64,000 nucleotides of DNA from CALCKU01 sp964654665 (GTDB taxonomy: Bacteria; Pseudomonadota; Alphaproteobacteria; Caulobacterales; Maricaulaceae), in NCBI GenBank assembly GCA_964654665.1, contig CAZZKV010000011.1, positions 1-64,000 of the forward strand, read 5' to 3'. Under the pieces are notes generated by a model, which saw only the letters and a program-made list of their open reading frames with translations, had not been told where the DNA came from and made no database searches. Within the stretch, counting starts at the first letter, position 1. Each line of letters begins with the position of its first letter. Of the stretch, positions 44,586 to 53,829 are shown one piece after another. The position numbers and the translations under genes were made by a program.

Positions 44586-46718
44586 ATGGCGACCATTATA
44601 TCGGCCCCGTCCTCTCCAACCGCATTGCCCGATATCCGGCAAGAGCTAGAAATCATGCCAACCCATAGCGGTGCCGATGGCCGTCCGCGCTGGCTGCTCT
44701 ATGACCCCGTCCGCAATGCATTTCATCATCTGGGCGAACGCGCCGTGGCCTTGCTTTCCGTCTGGCAAGCTGCTCCGCCGGAAACCCTCGTACAAAACCT
44801 GTACCGCTCCTACCCTGACTTGGATGTCACAGGTGATGATTTGCAAGAGATGACAGCTTTTTTATATCATAATAATCTGACCTTAACGCCACCTGAAAAT
44901 GATCCCGAGATTTTTGCCCGCCAAGAAGCAGCCATGCGTATACCATTGCATGAAATGGTGGTGCATAAATATCTTTTCTTTCGGATTCCCATATTCAAAC
45001 CGCAGAATTTTTTACGAAAATACGCCCCGTTAACGCGTATTTTTTTCCAGAAGACGACCTGGTGGATTATCGCCGCCATGGGCCTCATCGGCTTATATTT
45101 CGCAGGACGTCAATGGGATGTTTTTATCACAACATTTTGGCATTTTTTCTCTTTGCAAGGTCTCTTTTTCTACGGCCTCAGCCTGATCATCATCAAAAGC
45201 CTCCATGAGTTGGGACACGCTTTTACTGCGCATCATTTTGGTACGCGGGTTCCCATTATCGGTGTTGCTTTTTTGGTTATGTTTCCCATTCTTTACACAG
45301 ATACAACCGATGCTCATCGTTTACAGAAACGGCGAGAAAAGCTCTTGATTGACGGCGGCGGTATCATTGCCGAGTTGGCTATTGCGGCCCTGTCGATATT
45401 TTTATGGAGTTTTCTGCCCGATGGACCCGCGCGCAGCGCCGCCTTTTTTGCGGCAACAACCAGCTGGGTCATGAGTCTGTTTGTCAATTTAAACCCCTGT
45501 ATGCGCTTTGACGGCTATTATTTGATTTCAGATTTTTTCGGGTTGCAAAATCTGCAAAAACGCGGCTTTGAAATGGGACGTTGGGTGATGCGTGAAACCC
45601 TGTTTAAGTGGAACGATCCACCCCCGTTTGAAACGCGCCCTATACAGCGTATCGGACTATGTCTTTATGCCTATACCACATGGGTCTACCGGTTCTTTCT
45701 TTTCATCGGGATTGCAATTTTAGTCCATCACCTCTTCCCCAAAGCTATCGGAATTGTGTTGTTCTCTATCGAAATTCTATTTTTTATCATCCGGCCCATA
45801 GCGGCCGAACTCAAGATTTGGGGGAGCCGTATCATGGACAGCCTATCAACACGCCGGGGGCGCCTATCCTATCTGGGGGTCGCCTTAATTCTGGGGCTGT
45901 TATTCTGGCCTTGGCAGACCCGGCTGCGAGCTCCAGCTCTTATACGACCGGTCCAGCAAACTGAAATTTTTCCTGTGCATGCAGCCCATATCCAATCCAT
46001 TGATATCCGCGAAGGTCAAAGCGTGAAAACAGGCCAGATTCTATTTCGCCTCACAGCCGCCCCGTTAATCCATGAACGCGACCAATCTATTCGCCGCACA
46101 CGTGTTCTAGAGGCGCAATTGGCCCGCCGTGCGGCCTCTTTGCACGACCGCCGCATCGGGGCGAGTCTGGACAGTGACATTGAGCGCCAGCGTGCAGAAA
46201 CAACCGGTCTTAACGCCTTGATTGATGAAATGCTTATTCGAGCCCCCCATGATGGTATCGTCAGTGATCTCTCCCCGTTTTTACATAAGGGACGCCACAT
46301 TCCCAATACCCAGCGTCTTCTGCGTCTCATCAATCCCAAAGGGGCTGAACTCATCGCCTTGCCAAAAGAAGATGACGCCCGGCGGATAAAAACAGGTGCC
46401 GCCTTTCGGTTCATCCCTGATGATATCCATTATAAAACCATTGATGGCCAGCTATCAGATCTGGCCCCCACGTCAGCGGCCATTATCACAGAACGCTTGT
46501 TAACATCGCAATATGGCGGCCCTTTAGCGGTGCGCCCGGACACAAATGATGCGTTAATTCCCAATCATCCCGTCTTTAAAGTGAAAGGCATAGCCAATGA
46601 AGCTACATCCATTCGGGAAATACGCGGAATTGTGCATATACAGGCCGAAGCGGCGAGCCCAGCGCAAAATATATACCATTCGGTTCTGCGTGTCCTTATT
46701 CGGGAAACCGATTTTTAG
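44586..46718 (+). CDS. PqqD-like / M50 zinc metalloprotease / HlyD-like fusion membrane protein
   Basis: The 710-residue product has three modules. Residues about 30-105 match the PqqD winged-helix domain (WLLYDPVRNAFHHLGERAV, then DLQEMTAFLYHNNL), which binds leader peptides in RiPP systems. Residues about 155-430 hold membrane helices with the zinc motif HELGHAF (His207, Glu208, His211) and the third-ligand motif NLNPCMRFDGYYLISD near 300-315, as in site-2 proteases. Residues about 450-710 form a HlyD-like lipoyl and coiled-coil adaptor (FPVHAAHIQSIDIREGQSV and ALIDEMLIRAPHDGIVSDLS). It resembles YydH-type peptide zinc metalloproteases. The frame opens at 44532, but the ATG at 44586 follows the previous stop by 2 bases and suits the domain start. 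Confidence 0.86.
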   Translation: MATIISAPSSPTALPDIRQELEIMPTHSGADGRPRWLLYDPVRNAFHHLGERAVALLSVWQAAPPETLVQNLYRSYPDLDVTGDDLQEMTAFLYHNNLTLTPPENDPEIFARQEAAMRIPLHEMVVHKYLFFRIPIFKPQNFLRKYAPLTRIFFQKTTWWIIAAMGLIGLYFAGRQWDVFITTFWHFFSLQGLFFYGLSLIIIKSLHELGHAFTAHHFGTRVPIIGVAFLVMFPILYTDTTDAHRLQKRREKLLIDGGGIIAELAIAALSIFLWSFLPDGPARSAAFFAATTSWVMSLFVNLNPCMRFDGYYLISDFFGLQNLQKRGFEMGRWVMRETLFKWNDPPPFETRPIQRIGLCLYAYTTWVYRFFLFIGIAILVHHLFPKAIGIVLFSIEILFFIIRPIAAELKIWGSRIMDSLSTRRGRLSYLGVALILGLLFWPWQTRLRAPALIRPVQQTEIFPVHAAHIQSIDIREGQSVKTGQILFRLTAAPLIHERDQSIRRTRVLEAQLARRAASLHDRRIGASLDSDIERQRAETTGLNALIDEMLIRAPHDGIVSDLSPFLHKGRHIPNTQRLLRLINPKGAELIALPKEDDARRIKTGAAFRFIPDDIHYKTIDGQLSDLAPTSAAIITERLLTSQYGGPLAVRPDTNDALIPNHPVFKVKGIANEATSIREIRGIVHIQAEAASPAQNIYHSVLRVLIRETDF

Positions 46719-46804
46719 CACAATTTTTAAACGATAAATAATTATTGTTTTACGATAATTACCTGCTAGGCTTCCTTCAAATACCGAAAAGAGGGACTCA
46801 GGCT

Positions 46805-47680
46805 GTGTTAAAAATTCAAAACATCGATAAGCGTTTCGGCGATATTCATGCGCTTAATAGCGTTAGTCTTGATCTGGGTCCGGGCCTATTTGGCCTTTTG
46901 GGGCCCAATGGCGCCGGTAAATCAACATTAATGCGAACCTTGGCTACTTTGCAATTGCCCGATACCGGCACCGTAACTTTGAACGATGAAAATATTGCAG
47001 ATAACCCTGACGTTATGCGCCGCACCCTTGGTTACTTACCGCAAGATTTTGGCGTTTATCCCCGTATGAGTGCCGAGGCCTTGCTTGATCACATCGCCAT
47101 ATTAAAGGGCATGACCGATAAAAAAGCCCGTAAGGATCAAATCCATACCCTGCTGCACGCGGTTAATTTATTTAAATTTAAATCCGCATCAGTTGCGACA
47201 TATTCCGGCGGGATGCGGCAACGTTTCGGCGTGGCCCAAGCGCTGCTCGGTGATCCCAAAGTGCTTATTGTCGATGAGCCCACGGCTGGACTCGACCCGT
47301 TTGAGCGGCAACGGTTCCTCGATCTGTTATCCGAAGCCGGTGAAGATAAAATCATTATTCTGTCCACCCATATTGTCGAAGATGTCCGAGACCTATGTTC
47401 GGATATGGCGATTATGGGCGAAGGAAAAATTGTCGCGCGCGGCAATCCCGAAGCCTTGATATCGCGTATAAAGGACCGTGTCTGGCGCAAGAAAATGGAT
47501 AAATCTCTGGTCGATGACTATAAAGCCTCTATGGCCGTGCTCTCGACCCGCCTGTTGCAAGGACAAACCGTTGTCTCTGTATTGTCGAAAGACAAGCCGG
47601 AAGACGGTTTTGAACGTGTCAAAGATATAACATTGGAAGATGCCTATTTCGCCCATCTCAATGGATTTGTGGGAGAATAG
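46805..47680 (+). CDS. ABC transporter ATP-binding protein (CcmA/ABC-2 type)
   Basis: The 291-residue ATPase has Walker A LLGPNGAGKSTLMRTLAT, Q-loop LGYLPQDFGVYP, signature YSGGMRQRFGVAQALLG, Walker B VLIVDEPTAGLD and switch STHIVED. The C-terminal tail of about 80 residues is typical of ABC-2 exporters. GTG at 46805 has a GAGGG site upstream; a TTG at 46745 would add 20 unlikely residues. The permease/M1 gene starts 2 bases after this stop, so the two form a transporter. The 86-base AT-rich space upstream may hold its own promoter. Confidence 0.9.
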   Translation: MLKIQNIDKRFGDIHALNSVSLDLGPGLFGLLGPNGAGKSTLMRTLATLQLPDTGTVTLNDENIADNPDVMRRTLGYLPQDFGVYPRMSAEALLDHIAILKGMTDKKARKDQIHTLLHAVNLFKFKSASVATYSGGMRQRFGVAQALLGDPKVLIVDEPTAGLDPFERQRFLDLLSEAGEDKIIILSTHIVEDVRDLCSDMAIMGEGKIVARGNPEALISRIKDRVWRKKMDKSLVDDYKASMAVLSTRLLQGQTVVSVLSKDKPEDGFERVKDITLEDAYFAHLNGFVGE

Positions 47681-47681
47681 G

Positions 47682-50600
47682 ATGTTACGCCAGCTCATTC
47701 ATTTTGAACTCAAACTCCACACCCGGCAAGTCGGGTTTTGGATCAGTTGCCTTGTCCTCTTTCTGCTGGGGGTTTTAATAATGTCGGTTGACTTTATTAC
47801 CGTCAGCATCACGACAGGCGAAAAAGTTAAGGCAAACGGGGCCAATACCATCGCCGGGCAAGTTGGCTTTTTTAGCCTTCTGCCCATTTTCTTTGGCGCT
47901 ATATTTGTCGTCACAGGTATTATGCGTGATCAAACCCATAAAATGCTGGAAGTTATACACGGCACCCCAATTTCGACCTTTGATATGACATTTTCGCGTA
48001 TGGTTGGCGTTATTACGGCGACATTTTTATGTGTTGCCGCTGGGGCACTCGGGCTTTTTGCCGGACAATTTGCGCCATGGATTGACAAAGAAACCCTTGC
48101 CCCTTTCACCTTCGCCACGCCTCTCTATTTCCTCTATCCTACCCTTATATTTGCCGCCATCAACAGCCTGTTTGTGGCCGCAATTTTCACCCTCGTCGCC
48201 GGATTAACGCGTAACCGTGCGCTTGTTTATGTCAGCGCCGTTGGTCTTTTTATGGTCTATATGGCCGTCGGCATTTTTGTCGGAGAAGATGCGCCCGATA
48301 TGATAACATCTCTGACAGACCCCTTTGGCATGAGCGCATTGGCCATTGAGACAGAATTTTGGCCCGCAGCCGAGCAAAATACCCGGATGGCCTCTTTAAC
48401 GGGATTATTCGGGCTCAACCGCCTGTTATGGTTTATCGTTAGCCTTGGCCTTATAACGCTGGTGTTCCCTCTGTTTAAACGCGGCATTGTATTTCGGAAA
48501 ACCAAACGAAAAGCCGAAGATTTCACGCCTGCTACAGGTAAAATTATAATAAATCCTGCCCCCATTCACACTGGTTTTAACGCAAATGCCAAAGCTTTTG
48601 TCATGCGGATCGGCTATGAGTTTTTTACAACAGTCAAAAGCGTGCCCTTTATCATCCTCATGGGACTGGCCTTTGTTCTCTTTGGCATTACCGTTTACAG
48701 CCAAATGCAATTTATACCGGATCCGGCTTTGCCTACATCTCTGTCCACTGCGCAAACCGTTATCGGCAGTTTCGGTCTCTCCATGATTATTATTATCGTA
48801 TTTTTTAGCGGCGAGATTATCTGGCGGGACCGCATGGCGAGCGTAACAGAAATTATTGATGCAACGCCGGTGCAAAATTGGCCCCTATTGGCGGCGAAAT
48901 GGCTGGCAATGGTTTTGGTTATCATCGCGCTGTTATTATCGGCCATTATCTTTGGTATCGCCACCCAGCTTTTCCTTGGCGATGTTGCGGTTAATCTGGG
49001 AACCTATTTCAAATTCACATTTCTCAATGTCTTCCCTAATTTTCTGGGTATAGCGCTCTTAGCGCTCTTTATTCAGAACTTTATGCCCAATCGCGTTTTG
49101 GGTATGTTAGTGGCGGCAGGGCTGATTATATTCTTCAGAGGCTTCATAGGGCAATTACCCTTTTATCACCCATTAATGGGTTTTGGGTTATCTAGCCCCG
49201 GCGGGCTTTCGGAAATTAACGGATATAATTCTTACGTGCGGTTTAAATGGTTTAACCTCTATTGGGGATCGCTCTGCGGGTTATTTGTTATAGGCTCTAT
49301 CTGGCTCTGGCGGCGCGGGCTGCAAACCGGCCTAATGGCCCGCCTTAAATCCATACGGGCCCGCATGACGCCGCTCTCATCCGCCGCCGCCTTAATATTA
49401 TCACTGATATTTATCGGCAGCGGGGCAACGATTTTCAAAGCCTATAATATTGATAATGAGTACCGCACACAAAAACAGGCTGAAAAACGCAGTGTCGCTT
49501 ATGAAAAATTCTTCAAGGACGACATAAAAGCCCCGGTTCCCAAGATCACCGATGTGTCGGCGGATATATTTTTCTATCCCTCCAAACAACAAGCTCTGGC
49601 CAAGGGCCGTTATAAAATGACGAATAAGTCCCGGAGTATTATCACAGATCTTTATGTGCGTCCGGCCTCAGCACATGATGAAGACATTCGGCTCTTGACG
49701 GTCAGCGGTGCTAAACGTGTCACAGCCGAAACAGCGCCTGATGGTTATGACATTAAGCAAATAGAAGATTATGACTATCGCCTGTTCCGTTTTGACCCAC
49801 CGCTCGCGCCCGGAGATACGGCCTCAATGGAATTTGAGACCTTTTTCCACGAGCCGAAACTGGCCGATGGTAGCGCTATGCGTAAAAACGGTACATTCAT
49901 GAATAATTTCCAGCTCATGCCCTCTATCGAAATTCAGGACGCGCGTTTGCGCAATCCCGATAAACGGCGGAAATATAAATTGGACGAACTCGAAAAAGCT
50001 CCGGAACGCACAGATCAGGCCGCACGGCAGTTTAATTTCATCTCTCGGTCTTCGGATTATGTCAATTTTGATGCCCGCGTCTGCACAGACCCCGGCCAAA
50101 TCCCGATTGCGCCCGGCCAGATGATCCGCGCTTATGAAGAGGCGGGGCGCGATTGCCGCGAATATAAAGCAACACGGCCTATTCTAAACTTCTTTTCATT
50201 CCTAACGGCAAAATATGACGTTACCCGCGATGTCTGGAGCGACCCCGAAGGGGTTCACCGCGATGTGCCGCTGGCAATTTATTTTCACGGTCCGCATAAT
50301 TATAATGTGGATTTGATGATAGAGGCCATGAAAACGTCTCTAGATAGCTTTACCAAAACTTTTGGCCCCTATCCCTATCATCAAATACGGATTATGGAAT
50401 TTCCTTACGGCGGCTTTGCACAAGCCTTTGCCGGCACAATTCCGTTTTCTGAAAATATTGGGTTTGTCCGAGATCCGGGCGATCCCGATGATAATGAAAC
50501 CATTGATCTGGCATCCTATGTCACCATGCATGAAATCGGACATCAATGGTTTGCCCACCAAATTGTTCCCGCCGAAAATAAAGGCTTTAACATTCTCTCC

Positions 50601-51386
50601 GAAGGATTGACTGAAAATGCAGCCATGACAGCGTATGAACATAAATTTGGCTGGCAAAAGGCTCGCCGCCTACTCGATCAACGCTCTATTCAGAGTTATC
50701 TGACCTCACGTGGAATTGACAGAGACGATGAACCCAAATTATCCGAAGCCGAAAATCAGCGCTATCTCATTTACAATAAAGCCAGCTGGGTCTTTTGGGG
50801 ATTAAAACATTATATAGGCGTAGAAACAATGCAGGGCGCTATTCGGGCCTTTTTAAAGGACTACGGCTATAAGGGACCGCCCTATCCAACTACCAAAGAA
50901 ATGATTGATTACCTGCGCGAGGCCGCCGGCCCTGATTATCAACAATTGATAACCGATTATTGGGATCGCATTACTTTATGGGAATTATCTTTTGCCAAAG
51001 ATGCGGAACCCGTCATTACAGCGGATGGTGAGCACTTTAAAGTCAGCTTCACCCTGAAGACAGATAAACGCATCGCCAGCGAAGAAAACGGAAAAGAACA
51101 ATCCGTATCTGAAATCGAGGGCGAAAGCCTGTCAGAATGGGTTGAAATCGGGTTTTACGATAAAGATAGTAAAGAGACCCTTGGCGATGAATGGATTGCA
51201 CTGGAGCGTGTGAAAGCCACTCAAGCCGAAACAGAGCTGTCTTTTACGCTGGATAAGCGGCCTACCCATATATTACTGGACCCGCGCCGCCTCTTGATTG
51301 AACGCAATGTCAAAGATAATAGTTTTGTTTCCAAAACAAAAACCGCTGCAAAACCCGAGGCTCAAGCAGACAATAAGAAAGGATAA
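47682..51386 (+). CDS. ABC-2 permease fused to an M1 family aminopeptidase
   Basis: The 1,234-residue product has about 12 hydrophobic segments in residues 1-600, arranged as two ABC-2 permease halves, and a C-terminal M1-type peptidase. The zinc site is HEIGHQWFAHQ near residue 950 with the third-ligand Glu in LSEGLTEN 19 residues after the second His, one more than in classical M1 enzymes; this spacing is normal in the ABC-fused branch. The peptidase should face the periplasm. ATG at 47682 with GGGAGAATAGG just upstream is better than the open frame from 47640. The pair may belong with the upstream export locus; it is also found alone in other bacteria. Confidence 0.9.
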   Translation: MLRQLIHFELKLHTRQVGFWISCLVLFLLGVLIMSVDFITVSITTGEKVKANGANTIAGQVGFFSLLPIFFGAIFVVTGIMRDQTHKMLEVIHGTPISTFDMTFSRMVGVITATFLCVAAGALGLFAGQFAPWIDKETLAPFTFATPLYFLYPTLIFAAINSLFVAAIFTLVAGLTRNRALVYVSAVGLFMVYMAVGIFVGEDAPDMITSLTDPFGMSALAIETEFWPAAEQNTRMASLTGLFGLNRLLWFIVSLGLITLVFPLFKRGIVFRKTKRKAEDFTPATGKIIINPAPIHTGFNANAKAFVMRIGYEFFTTVKSVPFIILMGLAFVLFGITVYSQMQFIPDPALPTSLSTAQTVIGSFGLSMIIIIVFFSGEIIWRDRMASVTEIIDATPVQNWPLLAAKWLAMVLVIIALLLSAIIFGIATQLFLGDVAVNLGTYFKFTFLNVFPNFLGIALLALFIQNFMPNRVLGMLVAAGLIIFFRGFIGQLPFYHPLMGFGLSSPGGLSEINGYNSYVRFKWFNLYWGSLCGLFVIGSIWLWRRGLQTGLMARLKSIRARMTPLSSAAALILSLIFIGSGATIFKAYNIDNEYRTQKQAEKRSVAYEKFFKDDIKAPVPKITDVSADIFFYPSKQQALAKGRYKMTNKSRSIITDLYVRPASAHDEDIRLLTVSGAKRVTAETAPDGYDIKQIEDYDYRLFRFDPPLAPGDTASMEFETFFHEPKLADGSAMRKNGTFMNNFQLMPSIEIQDARLRNPDKRRKYKLDELEKAPERTDQAARQFNFISRSSDYVNFDARVCTDPGQIPIAPGQMIRAYEEAGRDCREYKATRPILNFFSFLTAKYDVTRDVWSDPEGVHRDVPLAIYFHGPHNYNVDLMIEAMKTSLDSFTKTFGPYPYHQIRIMEFPYGGFAQAFAGTIPFSENIGFVRDPGDPDDNETIDLASYVTMHEIGHQWFAHQIVPAENKGFNILSEGLTENAAMTAYEHKFGWQKARRLLDQRSIQSYLTSRGIDRDDEPKLSEAENQRYLIYNKASWVFWGLKHYIGVETMQGAIRAFLKDYGYKGPPYPTTKEMIDYLREAAGPDYQQLITDYWDRITLWELSFAKDAEPVITADGEHFKVSFTLKTDKRIASEENGKEQSVSEIEGESLSEWVEIGFYDKDSKETLGDEWIALERVKATQAETELSFTLDKRPTHILLDPRRLLIERNVKDNSFVSKTKTAAKPEAQADNKKG

Positions 51387-51419
51387 GGCGAAAGCGTGTA
51401 TTTTTCCCGATAGTTTTTG

Positions 51420-51448
51420 TTGACGCCTTCGGGCGGCGGCGTTATAGG
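51420..51448 (+). promoter_or_regulatory. rpsT promoter
   Basis: TTGACG at 51420-51425, a 17-base spacer, and TATAGG at 51443-51448: a near-consensus sigma-70 promoter 59 bases upstream of the rpsT start. Confidence 0.75.
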
Positions 51449-51507
51449 GCGCGCTTAGATTTAAAGCGGAGCCGAATCCAAGCTCAGTATCCGCAATAGA
51501 GGAATAT

Positions 51508-51771
51508 ATGGCCAATACGTCATCTGCCAAAAAAGCCGTTCGCAAAATGGCACGTAAAACAGAGATCAATAAATCTCGCCGAAGCCTTGTACGTTCGCGT
51601 GTACGCAAAGTAGAAGAGGCTTGCGCTGCAGGCGATAAAGAGGCAGCGACTGCGGCATTAAAGGCCGCTGAACCAGCTATGATGCGTGCTGTCTCTCGCG
51701 GTGTTTATCATAAAAACACAATCGCTCGCAAAATATCGCGCCTATCCAAACGGGTTAAAGCCATCGGCTAA
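51508..51771 (+). CDS. rpsT: 30S ribosomal protein S20
   Basis: The 87-residue basic protein begins MANTSSAKKAVRKMARKTEI and has the two-helix S20 pattern, with SRRSLVRSRVRKVEEACAAGD and the ending RGVYHKNTIARKISRLSKRV. It binds 16S rRNA during 30S assembly. AGAGGAA is upstream of the ATG. rpsT directly upstream of dnaA is typical for alphaproteobacteria. It has its own promoter and terminator. Confidence 0.97.
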   Translation: MANTSSAKKAVRKMARKTEINKSRRSLVRSRVRKVEEACAAGDKEAATAALKAAEPAMMRAVSRGVYHKNTIARKISRLSKRVKAIG

Positions 51772-51807
51772 ATCCGGACATCAAAGCCTGATCACAATTT
51801 ATAAAAG

Positions 51808-51832
51808 CCGGAGCGCAAGCTCCGGTTTTTTT
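51808..51832 (+). terminator. rpsT Rho-independent terminator
   Basis: CCGGAGC/GCTCCGG stem with a GCAA tetraloop followed by seven T bases, 36 bases after the rpsT stop. Confidence 0.92.
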
Positions 51833-52190
51833 ATGTCGGCTACAACCGCAAACCCCCATATATATGAGGTATTTCGAGGGTAAGAAAAATCAACGGCAAT
51901 AAAAATATTAACAAGATGTAAATTTTTTATGACGCTAATTGTCTGCGGTATTTACGTTTTTTTGTGTCAATAAAAAAAGCTATCGATTTTACTACTTTTA
52001 CCCGTTGACGCAGAAAAATTTTGCCGCTTTAAGAGGGTTACAGCAGGGCTGATGATCTTCCGGGATCAACCATCAAATTTGCTAATGGGGAAGACCTATC
52101 TGCGGAATACGCGGTACGGGACTCATAAATTATTAAAATAAATCAAGGGCTTACCTGTTTAGCCCTCTAGATCAATGCGGAGTAAAATCA
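51833..52190 (+). promoter_or_regulatory. rpsT-dnaA intergenic region with candidate dnaA promoter and leader hairpin
   Basis: The region has no gene. A TTGACG at 52005-52010 with TTTAAG at 52028-52033 (17-base spacer) is the best promoter candidate. A half-matched CtrA-like site (TTAA-N7-TAAA, 51908-51922) lies upstream. In the 5' leader a hairpin AGGGCT/AGCCCT (52146-52166) precedes the GGAG ribosome site at 52179-52182. No DnaA boxes (TTATNCACA) were found on either strand, so oriC is not visible here. Confidence 0.5.
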
Positions 52191-53690
52191 GTGAGCGGTA
52201 AGTTTAATGCAAATTCTCCGGATGGCATACCGCAACCTGATCTCTATACAGGTGAACCCCCTTTGCACAGCGCCCATAAAACATGGAAATTGGTCCAAAA
52301 TGACCTCTCTTATGCTTTGGGCGCCAATATTCATCGGGCATGGACGGGACGGCTGCGTGTGCAAAATGCTTGTGCGCGCACGGTCACATTAACAGCCCCC
52401 TCGCCTTTTGTTGCCTCCAAGATCGAAAGCAGCTTTGCCGATACATTATCCCGACTGTGGAAAAAACATGATGTTGTCGCTCCGCCGCGCAGCGTGATCA
52501 TAACAACCCGGTCTTCGACGCGCACATCCACAACCCAGGCACCGGTTCAACGCCCCGCCGCGCCGCGCGTTAATACCGCCAGTGCTGCGCCGCAATCCCC
52601 GACACTCCCCCCGCGCAATAATCCGCCCGATAGTCCGCGCCGCCGCTTTACCTTTGATAATTTTGTGACAGGCCCATCCAATGAGCTGGCCGCCGCTGTA
52701 GCCCGGCAAGTGGCCATGCAAAATTTTGATAATGGCGCTATGCCGACCTATAATCCGATTGTCATTCACGGGGCGAACGGTATGGGCAAAACCCATTTAT
52801 TGCATGCTGTGCAGCAAACCTTAGAAGAACGCGCCCCCCAGCAACGGGTACAAATGCTGTCCTCTGAACAATTTGTCTCAACCTTTGTACGATCACTGCG
52901 TAAAAATGGTCGCGATGCCATTGATAGCTTTAAGGCGTCGCTGCGCGATGTTGATTTACTTATCATTGATGATGCACATTTCATCGCCGACAAGCCGGGC
53001 TCCCAAGAAGAGTTGATGATGACCTTGATCGCCTTGGTTGATACGGGCCGGCAAATTCTATTAGCCTCGGACCGCCATCCTGACGAGATTGAAAAAGCAA
53101 CACCTCGCCTTAAATCCTATCTCTCCAGCGGGCTGGTTTGTAAAATCGGTACCGCTGAATATGAATTGCGCCGCAGAATTTTAGACCGTTTAATTGATCG
53201 TCGCCGGGCACAAAGTAATCCGCGTCTGGCCATCCCGCAAAATGCGCGTGACCATATTGCCGCCCGTATCAATGCGACGCCGCGCGACCTTGAAGGCGCT
53301 TTTAACCAAGTGGTAGCTCAAGCCGAATTTTTGGGAACTCCGATTACATTGGAGACCGTGCAGGACACATTGGCCGATAGCCGGTTTAATGCCGGGCAAC
53401 GCCTCACAGTTGAAATCATTCAACGCGTTACTGCTGATATCTTTGGGATCACCCTCAATGATATGACCTCAAAACAGCGGTCCCGTAATATTGCCCGCCC
53501 TCGCCAAGTGGCTATGTATTTATGTAAAACCCTGACAAAGCGCTCTTTACCTGATATCGGACGGAGGTTTGGCGGACGGGACCACACAACCGTAATGCAT
53601 GCCGTTAAACGCATTACAGATTTGCGCAAAGACGATCCGGCCTTTGACAAACAGGTCACAGCCGTCGAAACAGCCTTAAAAACACGCTAA
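52191..53690 (+). CDS. dnaA: Chromosomal replication initiator protein DnaA
   Basis: The 499-residue product has all four domains. Domain I starts near WKLVQNDLSYALG. A Pro/Arg-rich linker follows, then the AAA+ domain opening FTFDNFVTGPSNELA with Walker A GANGMGKTH near 193-201 and Walker B LLIIDDAHF near 255. Domain IV has the DNA-binding RSLPDIGRRFGGRDHTTVMHA motif (about 450-480). It binds DnaA boxes and opens the origin. Start is GTG with GGAG 8 bases upstream. The linker is somewhat long, as in other alphaproteobacteria. Confidence 0.97.
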   Translation: MSGKFNANSPDGIPQPDLYTGEPPLHSAHKTWKLVQNDLSYALGANIHRAWTGRLRVQNACARTVTLTAPSPFVASKIESSFADTLSRLWKKHDVVAPPRSVIITTRSSTRTSTTQAPVQRPAAPRVNTASAAPQSPTLPPRNNPPDSPRRRFTFDNFVTGPSNELAAAVARQVAMQNFDNGAMPTYNPIVIHGANGMGKTHLLHAVQQTLEERAPQQRVQMLSSEQFVSTFVRSLRKNGRDAIDSFKASLRDVDLLIIDDAHFIADKPGSQEELMMTLIALVDTGRQILLASDRHPDEIEKATPRLKSYLSSGLVCKIGTAEYELRRRILDRLIDRRRAQSNPRLAIPQNARDHIAARINATPRDLEGAFNQVVAQAEFLGTPITLETVQDTLADSRFNAGQRLTVEIIQRVTADIFGITLNDMTSKQRSRNIARPRQVAMYLCKTLTKRSLPDIGRRFGGRDHTTVMHAVKRITDLRKDDPAFDKQVTAVETALKTR

Positions 53691-53697
53691 ACGCCAA

Positions 53698-53706
53698 TTA
53701 TCCACG
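53698..53706 (+). promoter_or_regulatory. Single near-consensus DnaA box
   Basis: TTATCCACG, one base away from TTATCCACA, lies 8 bases after the dnaA stop in the dnaA-dnaN space. It may serve autoregulation of dnaN or be chance; no cluster surrounds it. Confidence 0.4.
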
Positions 53707-53829
53707 TAAATACGGCCTGCGCCTCGCCCAAGGGGCGAATAAGATATTGGCATTTTGTCCAGCTTGATTATTGTGTCAGCCGAATCCGGCATTTAATCAC
53801 GCCGAAGCTTTAGTTTTGGGAACCGAGTT

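Noticed and set aside
29634..51386. Mobile genomic island with integrase or insertion sequence ends
   Set aside because: No transposase, integrase, tRNA or flanking direct repeats were seen at the borders. The locus looks accessory only by content.
51833..53829. oriC around dnaA
   Set aside because: Only one near-consensus DnaA box (53698-53706) and no cluster or AT-rich unwinding pattern with boxes was found.
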